Assembly: GCA_003118195.1 (NCBI GenBank) | Contig: BEXV01000456.1 | Span: 8,434 to 28,910 of the forward strand | Length of the DNA: 20,477 nt | Direction: 5' to 3' | From: Hemicentrotus pulcherrimus | Taxonomy: Eukaryota > Echinodermata > Echinoidea > Camarodonta > Strongylocentrotidae | Shown here: in pieces, positions 9,416 to 19,200 of the stretch | Position numbering within the stretch: the stretch's first letter is position 1 | How the letters are laid out: every line of letters begins with the position of its first letter | The notes under the pieces: model-generated | What the model was told of the DNA's origin: nothing | Database searches by the model: none | Seen by the model: the letters and a program-made list of their open reading frames with translations, nothing else | Made by a program: the position numbers and the translations under genes

Positions 9416-12400
9416 AAAAAATACATATCCACAATTTATCATATTAATTATTTAGTGCTCATTACCCCCAACCACTTAATATGTTCTTACGAATTGCCCC
9501 CCCCCCTGCCTAATACTCTTTGTTGGAATATGTTATTTTCATTCGTCATAAATGTCAGGTGGTGACTTTCCAAGTTCTCTATAGGATGTATATAAAAAAA
9601 AACCTCAAAAAAGTTTGGAAACTCAAGTTTGATCGATTATTCTTTGTCATAGATTAATTATCAACACTTGTACATTTTTTTTTATATCAGTTTGAATAAT
9701 GTTGATGCTGTGAGAGATGAATGTTATCATATTCAAAATACATATCAAGATAAAACCATTGACTACAAAAAGTAGATCATGCTAACAAAAATAAACATAC
9801 AAGCAGCCTTGTTGTTTTTAATAAGTTTGTAATTTTATTGAACGAGAGATAAAGATAGAAAGAGATCTCGTTTTCAATAACAGAGATGCTTAAATACTCA
9901 CTCATGACAAGTGAGTTTGAAATAACCTTCACAAGTCACAAGCCCTCAAACCAGGTACATCAATACCACATTTCGCTTCTCTTTCCCTTAAAACAGCGAA
10001 AGAGTTTTTTCTTTATTTCAATTGTTTTTGTATTTTTCCACCTGATGTTGAACATATTCAAACAACTGATAACTTTGAACTGGCAAAGCTAGTTTGCATA
10101 GGATACAGTATTCGACACCTTCAAGAATTGAATGCTCTGATTTCTATCTATTGAGAAGGATGTTCCTTCACACCAGGCATTCAGCTTCCAAAATGCAGAG
10201 TTCACAGAGTTGACAGATACTCTCCCACTCTCTTATGGGTTAAACTTCTGTTAGAGTCGGCATGAAAATTGAGGCAGAATCCACGAACTTTTGACTTTTT
10301 AATACACAGCAAAAATAGCCCCGCTTCCCCATTTGTCATATACATGTTACAAGCCTTGCTTTATTTTACTGAGGAAACATAAAGAGCAGAAAGACTTTTA
10401 ATCTTTGTGTAGAGAATTCAAACTATTTCAAGTGCTAAAAATTACAAAAAGCGTCATTTCTCTCCATTCAACGTCACAACATTATCTGACATATTAATTT
10501 TGGCTAAGTCTACGTCCATCTCATTTGTCTTTTGAGATGGATATGGTAATATGAGATACAAAGAGGGCACTTCTCTGTCTCATTATCCCACATGATACAT
10601 TCAACCATCACCAATAATCAATGCTCCATAGTAAATAAACAAACACAAGCCAGGTGGTACAATCTTGGCATAACTCAAAAAGCTTCTACACAGCAATAAC
10701 AGTACATGAAAATTGCCAGTTCTCATCATTTTCAACTTAGTTTGTCATAGAACAAGCTTTAGGGAAAGGGTGTGTGCAGAAGGCAAGTACATCTCAAAAG
10801 CAAGGTCTATTTATCTTAAAAATAATAACAATTTCAGCAAATACATACAAATATGTACCAATTCTAACAAGCTTTGTTTTTACAATCAAAGTTACTTATT
10901 TATCTGGATAATTCATTCTCAGAATTGCACTGATCCAGCTGTATTATCACCAGGTACATCCATAATACACAACATCCTGTTAGATTCAATTTGACATCTT
11001 ACAAGCAAATTCTGCTTCCAATCTTAACCTTGTTTGTCTCAACACATACAAAATTTATTCATCTGCTTGAATTATGCATTAATTTATTAAGGAATGTTTG
11101 GGGATAAAAAAGTTTAAAAGAAAATGATAATTTAGCTATTCTGCGTTTTGGTGTTGAAATTCTATTTATTATGTCCATTCTGGTAACAGAGCAAAGGAAA
11201 CACACATGAAATTTGCAGTAAGTACCATGAAAATGACAATTCTTCTTCATTGTGAATCATGAAAATGAAACAATGTAATATATAAATTCTGATTAAATTC
11301 TTCTCCTGCCATAGTTGTTTTGTTGGTATTCAACAAATTAAAAGGAACAAAATAGGATCACTGAAATCAATAAATAAAATCAGAGAAATTTAGGAAATAT
11401 TAATCAGGGTTAGTTTTCTTGTTATAAGTCCAGCAGAAATGCTATGGGCTAGTTATGTAAGTTATCATAAATCTACAATAGTACTTTTGAAATCTTTATG
11501 ACACATTGTTTTAATTTCATATCACCTTTACCCTATGACATCTCCCACCCAAAATAAAATTGAACAACCAGACTCATAGTGCATCGCATAGGAGCTACTT
11601 CACTACAAAATTCTCCGCATTTGGTTTCTACAGTGCATACTTACTGGAACAAGATTTCTTCCAAAGTGACAAACATATAGGAACATATTCAAGACAAAAC
11701 AGACTGAAGCTGCCAAATTTCAAATGCTGGGAAATGTGTTCGATTGCCACTCGAATCACCCTAATTTGTCAGCAAATAAAAAGGAAATAAAAACTAAACT
11801 TGAATTGACTGGCACATATAACAATGTGAAATGGAAGCATTTATAATGCTTATTTATACATGTCTTTCAGACAATTATAACTATACTCCTATCAGGAAAC
11901 AATGCTAATTTTCTTTCTATTTTTTTAAATCCAAGTTTTAACTTTAAGAAGGAAATGAATTTAGAACTTTGCTCTTTTTTCAAAGTGTAAAGGTTTTTTA
12001 CCAAATCTTGACAAATTAGTCTTTGAAATAATCAAAATGTTGCAACGAGTCATGAGATGAACTTAATTCAATTTTTAAAAAGGCAATCCATTAAATCGTT
12101 ATTCCCACGATCTTGTGGTGGTTACCAGATTACCACAAAGCCAGAATGAAAATAAATGTAAAATAAAAGGGCATCATCCCAATCAGCTTACATTCAATAT
12201 ACATGTAAAAATAAAATGAATGCAAGACATTTGTTAACATAATTGCAAATGCTTCCATCCATTTATACACATTCATATAGCAAACTTTAAAAATTCCCAG
12301 TGCTTCATGTTTGATTTGGCATTCAACATAGCATACAGTGCTTATCATAATCTTGCATAACAGAACATAATCATCAACCAAGTAGATGTACTATTTGAGA

Positions 12401-13134
12401 TATGTTTTTAATCCTTTGTATGAGAGTGCTTGTGTGTGTGTGTGGGTGACATGTGCATCTATCAATGTTTGTGTTTTGGAAAAGAAAAAGTGATGGACAT
12501 TTTTTTTCCATCAAAAATACAATCTAGAGAGTTAAAATGAGGATTCCAGCAGTTTGATTTTGTCATTTATAATGTATCCTTTGTTTTCTGCTTTGGTTGT
12601 ACACACTTTGATGAAAACATGGCATCAGTATTACTGAAGTTATTTATATTTCTAAGAGAAACATTTCATCCAGTATTGTTACCTCCATTAACTTGCTGTC
12701 TATAGCATTTCACATTGTTAATAGATCATTGATATATTTTGCCTTTAGACTTCTTATTCAGGTAGAAAGTTCACATCACATTCAATTATTAAACCCATTA
12801 TTTGCTTTGTGTTAATCACCAATGTTACCGTAGAATGGATTAATAACAAGTTACAATACCTGTAATAACCTACTGAAATCATGCCATTTGATTGGCCGAG
12901 AGCAAATTTGTGATAGAATGTTAGCCAAATCAAACAGCCTCACCATCCCACTACATATAAATAAGATAAAAAAGATAACCATCTGATTTGTACAATAATT
13001 TAAAACACTATGAGATGTACTTGCTTGACAGTTTAGTGCACGGGGAGGGGAGGGGAGGGGAGGGAACAAAAAGTTGAAAATAAAATGAAAAAAATGCTTG
13101 TCTATGATTAAACCATGGCTGATTACTTTCTCTC
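9416..13134 (-). other. Probable long 3' UTR of TMEM131 plus intergenic DNA
   Basis: AT-rich, no coding potential on either strand. Minus-strand AATAAA candidates occur at several places, for example about 11165..11170, 11053..11058 and 9834..9839, so the transcript end cannot be fixed. It also has a C run near 9500, a GT microsatellite near 12431..12445 and a G-rich pentamer repeat at 13042..13064. Confidence 0.4.
13042..13064 (+). repeat. GGGGA pentanucleotide repeat, G-quadruplex-like
   Basis: Four GGGGA units followed by GGG, 71 bases past the TMEM131 stop. The G strand is the template strand for TMEM131 transcription; the mRNA would carry the C-rich complement in its 3' UTR. Confidence 0.85.
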
Positions 13135-13242
13135 TTATTTGTTGTTATCCATGTCGGGGTTAGCCCAGGGGTTGGGGCCTCCGCTGCCGTGAGAAGGACC
13201 CCAGATACTGCTGTGAAACGGGTCAAAAGCTCGTGGAGTTGC
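13135..13242 (-). CDS. TMEM131: TMEM131 terminal exon k
   Basis: Acceptor CATTTTGTGTCTAG. It encodes 35 residues, AFDPFHSSIWGPSHG then NPWANPDMDNNK and TAA at 13135..13137. The I-W-x-P and P-W-x-N pair near the very end resembles the IWSP...DPWSN terminus of human TMEM131, the region implicated in TRAPPC8 binding. Confidence 0.9.
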   Translation of the reverse strand, partial: ATPRAFDPFHSSIWGPSHGSGGPNPWANPDMDNNK

Positions 13243-16200
13243 CTAGACACAAAATGGAAGAAAAAGAAATAAAATAGTTTAATTCTCTGTGTGACTGACA
13301 TTTTTTGTAGTATAAGTCTCAAAAATATGATATTGTTTTTAACTCAGCTGAATTTTACTACAGTGTACCTACAGAGTTAACTGATCATGTATTATATATT
13401 GGAGTAAGCGCCATAAGCACCTATCAGGCAGATACTGGAGCTATAGAAGACATTGTTGTTATTATTATTTGTCATTTTTTGTCTTTATGACAGATAATTA
13501 AATTGGTCACTTGTAGCAAAGATCGCCCTCCTACCTGTATAATGAATTGGGATCTATGCAGGTATCCTCCTACACAGGGAGTTTTCCTCTACTCTTTACT
13601 AGTATTGAAATGGGTGCTTTAGAGAAAAGCAAAATGTCTATCATTCTCACTCAAAATTAGTTACACCTATATTTCATTTCTTCCAAATAATATATATATG
13701 TACAATACAGGACCCTCAAAAAATATTTACAAACTGGTACCTACACATTGCCTTCTTTTAATAAATTACCTTGTTCCTTTTTTAAATTCAATTCACATGA
13801 AGATTTCCCCCGCCCCCTACCCCAAAGTAAAGAGGGAAAAAAACATAATAAATTTTAAAATGATTAATGAATAAAAAACAATTTAAAAGGACTGCACGCA
13901 ACCCAAAATAATGCTTGCCATAGAGTGATTTAACAAACAAAAACAGAAGCAATTTTAAAACTTAAAGTTTGATTGTAATCCATTAACAGGTTCTCAGAAT
14001 ATCGTGATTACAAGCCATTTTTGCATACATAATGAGCCCTGTGACCTTGTGACCCCAAAATCTAAACAGTTCATTGGCTTTGTAAGATACATATATGTCC
14101 CAAGTTCGGTAGTAATCCATCAATCGGTTCTTGAGATAACGCGATCACGAGAACCGGACGTACGGACAACTTGAAAAGAAAATGCCTCTGGCTACTTTGG
14201 TGCAGAGGCATAATTATAATGATGAAAATGATTGAGAAATGCCCATGATCTCACCTCAGGGTCTGATGCATTATGAGCACCACTAGTATCCATCAGGGAG
14301 CTGTTATTCTCCGATGAGCTACTCCAGATAGAGTTATCAAAGAGACTTGTACTCCCTCCGGCCCAGGAGTGCTCTCCTCCGCCCAAGGAGCTGGGACTAG
14401 ACCACAGGACTTGAGACGGGTAGTAGTTCTGAGAGGACAAAGAGATTACAGAAATGGTTAGGGACAGAGATGGGAAGATGGGGAGTGGGGGAGGGAGAGA
14501 GAAAGAGAAAAATATACAGAGGTGGCAAAAGAGGGTGAGAATGAGACAAAGAAAAGGAAAAAAGAGAGAGAGAGAGAAGTAAAACAGTGATTATAACTTT
14601 TATATATTTAAATTGGAGATCACAAACTATCAGCTTCTTATTTTAAGACTGTCATCACTACCAATGGTACTTTCTGCAATGCCACATGATTTTTCATTTC
14701 TTTGGTATCTTAGGACCATTCAGAAGCTCTGAACCAACTCCCACACATGTTCATTCTGTTGTGTTTAATCCTAGTCTGAAGATATAGTTTGTGCCATACC
14801 TGTGGAGGGTATCCTGGTGATGCAGAGTTGGTAGACCAGGTGGCTGTGTTAGATGTAGATGGACTAGACTCCCACATGCTGCTAGCAGTAGGAGCACGAC
14901 TCACTCCAAAACCCAACCAGTCACCTAGGCCTCCTGCTGATCAGAACAAATACAACAAACACAACAAACACATAATTAATCATGAACAGTGCAACCACTA
15001 CTCATGTTGATAAGTAGCAGAATTGTCTCTCAGCTCTTTTTAAACCTCTCTTTATTTAATTACATATTCAATTCAATTCAATTTAATTCATATTGATTTC
15101 ATTTCGAAAAGAGAGGTAAACAAAGATATTACATTTGTTTTTCATACATAATTCATTATTTCTGGAAACTATACAAATACACTTTGCACATATGAAAATA
15201 CATATAGAATATTGAATGAAACATAGATTAAGATGAAATCTCTGGCTCCTACAGACCGAATGATTACATAGTTGCATTAAAACTTTAAAGTATATTAGAT
15301 TTAAATCTTTGCATTCATTAGAAAAAGGTTAAATATGGGATATAATACACACCTAAAACACTTATAAAAGGCATGTCATGAAAAAAGGATAACTTTTTTT
15401 TTCACATTGAGAGTATTGCAGATTAGATGAATCAATTGGTAGGTATGTTACCTTGACTTGGTGTTGGTGGAGGTAGTCCTGGGGGTGCACTCAGTGGAGA
15501 TGGATTAGGGTTATCCCACATGGATGCAGCACCCAAAGCATCTAAAACAGCACAAAACATAGCTCATTTAACAACAATACATGCAGGATCTTGATATAGA
15601 GAATGTACATAGAATTCATGCTTTTCAACTGCAATATAATAAAGCTGCCAATTGATGTTCAGTCCAAACTAAACAATAATTTATAAACATGCAATTGGGG
15701 GTGTCACCTCATTCTCTGAAGTTATATCTAATTCAATTTTGTCCTTTCATGATGTGCATGAAACATATTACCCTTCTTAGAATATTGATTAACACAGATT
15801 TTGTTTTCAAAAAGATACATAGCAGCACTAATGAATGTACATGTGGTAAATTGTATGTAAAGACAATGAATATCTAGCTGTATGAGAACAATAGAAAATG
15901 ACCACTTGAACATTAGTCTAATATGAAAGCAGATATATGGGTAAATCCACTCACCTCCTGCAAAGTTGAATTGAGACGGGCTCGGTTTCTTCTTGTTCTT
16001 CTTAAGTCCAGTGCCCTGGTCCAGTTTGATAGCAGAGGAGCCAAAGAAACTTGGACTGGAATAAAAAATGGGAGAACATTTGAATGGAATACATCATATT
16101 TGGTTCTTGTATAGCGAATATCACAAATTTGGAAATTATTACCCCGGCTCTAACTGTGCTGCCATTACGGCGCTCTAGCATTTCAAGGACTCAATTCCTG

Positions 16201-19200
16201 CCAGGTACCCATTTACCTCACCTGTGTTGAATGTGGCAAATGTAGATTAATGTCTTGCCAAAGGACATTAGTCCGAGGCGGGAAATACATCATATCACAC
16301 TCTAACACCACTACGATCTTAGTTTCATTGAAACATGATTAAACAAAAATAAGAAACATATTTCTTTGGGCTTTACTGATGATATTCAATGATACCCCTG
16401 CCTGGATCTCCAACCTTGATCTATCCCCAAAGACGTAACTCAATTTTGGCCATTTTGAGCAAAGTGGTTTATATGTCACTGAGCACTTCGGCCTTAAGGA
16501 GTTAGGTCTATGTTTCACTAGCCATTGACTTCAATGGGCTGTTGGATGGAGTTAAGTCTCTTGTGTTTCCTGGAAAACCCACATTTTTCTGAACATTTTG
16601 ATATGAAATAATCATTTTGGAAAAATATGGAGTTATGTCTTTGTCTCACTGAACCCTCGATATGAAAGGAGAAGTTTGTCTTACCTCGCAGGGCCAGCTG
16701 ATGATCCCGTATCTGAGCTGCTACCACTAGCTTCTACCTGTCCAGTCTGACTCCATGATGGAGGCTGTTGAACAGTGGCTCCAGCAGAGCGTGGCTTGTT
16801 GCTCTTATTCTGCTTGGTTCCAATGGTTCCTGTAAGACATACAACATCACTCATAAAATCAATGCAAAGCAGACAAAAAGAATTCCCCCCAAAAAATTAC
16901 TTTGCATTGAATATTATCTATATGTATTATTGCTTGTATTATTTAGTTGTAAACATATTGATTCATATAGTGTCAGCCATTTATATACATCCTAAAGAGA
17001 AGATTGAAGAAATAAAAGATGTTCAACCATTAAGAAGTCAATACATTGTACCTTTTTAAAATCCTTCATGTTACACACCTTGCTACATCAAATTTAGTTC
17101 ACTAATTCGTCCTTGCATTTTTTTCCTTGCTTGTATGCTCTTGCTTGTATGCTCTTTTGCCAAGCACAATGTTTTTCTTTTAAATGGTAATAACAAAGTT
17201 TGTACAAAGGTCTGTCAAGGTTTGACCTACCTGGATGGGTAGGCTTGGTGTCATTGACAGTACTGAATGCAGACTTCTCTTCAGGTGCTGATAGTTGCTT
17301 GGTCAGTTTAGACTTGGTGTTAGGAGTCTTACCCTCATCTGCGTTAGGCCCTGATCCTTCACCCTGAGCTGCCCCAGACACTGCACTGCTGTAACTTATA
17401 GGTCTAGCAATCAAACCAGCAGCAGCTGAACTAGGACGTGGAGCTGATCCGATGGGTTGCTGTGTCTGGGCCGTTGGGCGTTGATGAGCAGGACCTGATG
17501 GGATAGGTTTGGCTTGATCCCATAGGGGTAGGGGTGAATCCTTGTCTGCTTCACTGCTTGTTGTACTCGTTGCATCACTGTCCATTGACTTGCCTGCTGA
17601 ATTGAGAAAGGGCAAGAACAAATAATAGCTCATTTAATGAAGCACTGCAAATTGGCATCACTCTGATTTCTACTTAATACCTGTTTACTATAGTATCAAT
17701 GAGATAATGATTTCCTTCCTCACCTGAAGCACAAACTATCAACTCCAACTGTCTACTAAAATCTTATCACATGTCATGTATGTTGTTACCATGCAAAATT
17801 ACTGGCAGTGTAATGCCGATTTCATTAAAACCTTAAAATCATATTCTAAAGCAAACCCTTTCCTGATAAGTACATGAAATCACTTACTCTTTGAAACCTT
17901 GATTGTTTTCTTAGTTGCCTTGGCAGCGACCTTTGCTGCAATGGAGTGTGGTGAGGTCGGCTCTTTGTCAAAGTTGTCCTGACGGCGACCTGCCTCCAAA
18001 GCTGTCGTGTATGGTAGCTCCAGGGTGCTGAACATGAAAGAACACATGCAGCATGAATAAAATGTGTTGACCTTTGAACAGAAGTCATACTAACATCTTC
18101 AAAATTGCTGAATTTACTCAAATGTAAGGCTTGATATGAGGATGAACAAAACAAGAATGATTATTTTACATCAGATTCTTACACTTCATACAACCTATTG
18201 CACAATGCCTGGTTTACTTTGTTATGGTGTACAATGCATAAAAGTCTAAGTAGGGCATAGCTTACCTTGGTCGGCAGACGTCACCATGAAAAGTAGATTT
18301 GGAGTTAGCCTTAGATGATCCCTTACGAGTTTTGCCCTTAGACTTGACATTCTTAAATCGTTGAGCAGCTAAACGTTGTCCTTCAGCCTCAAGGTCATCA
18401 GCAGGGGTATTAGACACTCCTGATTCACTAAGGCTAGCATCGTCATCAACATACTGTAACAAGAGATATGTAAAGTAAATTGTATAAAGCATTTTGTGAA
18501 CTCTGAGTGTTGGCTCAGTAAGTAGAGCGTCCGCCTCACAACCGGGAGATCGTGGGTTCGAACTCCGGCCGCGTCATACCAAAAGACATTAAAAGATGGG
18601 AGTTGTTGCTACCTTGTTTGGCGTTCAACAATAAGGGATAGAGCAACGTCGATCTGGCACTGCTCAGTAGCTGCCGTGCTCATGATCAATTGGGCAAAAA
18701 GAATTTCCTTTTCGGTTTAATAAAATTTGGAATGGACTATTAGGCTATTATTATTATTATTATTATTAAATATACTGCATAATAAATATCTGCATTTGAG
18801 TATATACAACTATTAACTCATAAAGGGATACTCCATGAGAAGGGACACTAAGAACTGTTCAGCAAAAAGGATTTCAAACATTTTGTTGAATTTGTCAATA
18901 GAATTTGCTCTACTCAGCATGCCTGGCAGAGCCATACATAAGATTCACAATTTAAGGAGGGGACTGTCTGAGAATTTAAAAAAAATTTAGTTTCAAATAT
19001 TTATCATTAATTTTGCTAACGAGTGATGTTCTTTTGTACTCACTTGTTTGCTGCTTCTCTCTGAATATTCTGACTCTGCATTTGATTCTTCTGTAGTGGT
19101 CGAAGAAATCTCGTCATCTTTAACCTCTGACCCGTTGTGTCCCTCATCTCCTCTTCCACTCACTTTACCTCTCATTCGTGAGTTATGCTTTTGGTAAGAT

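Noticed and set aside
10713..11790. Open frames of 76-93 residues in the 3' region of TMEM131
   Set aside because: AT-rich chance frames without motifs, homologous features or splice signals.
16768..17059. Plus-strand open frames over TMEM131 exon f
   Set aside because: They are opposite-strand shadows of exon f extended into intron sequence.
18511..18585. Functional tRNA gene
   Set aside because: A and B boxes are good but the anticodon and acceptor stems mismatch, and a SINE body and ATT tail follow.
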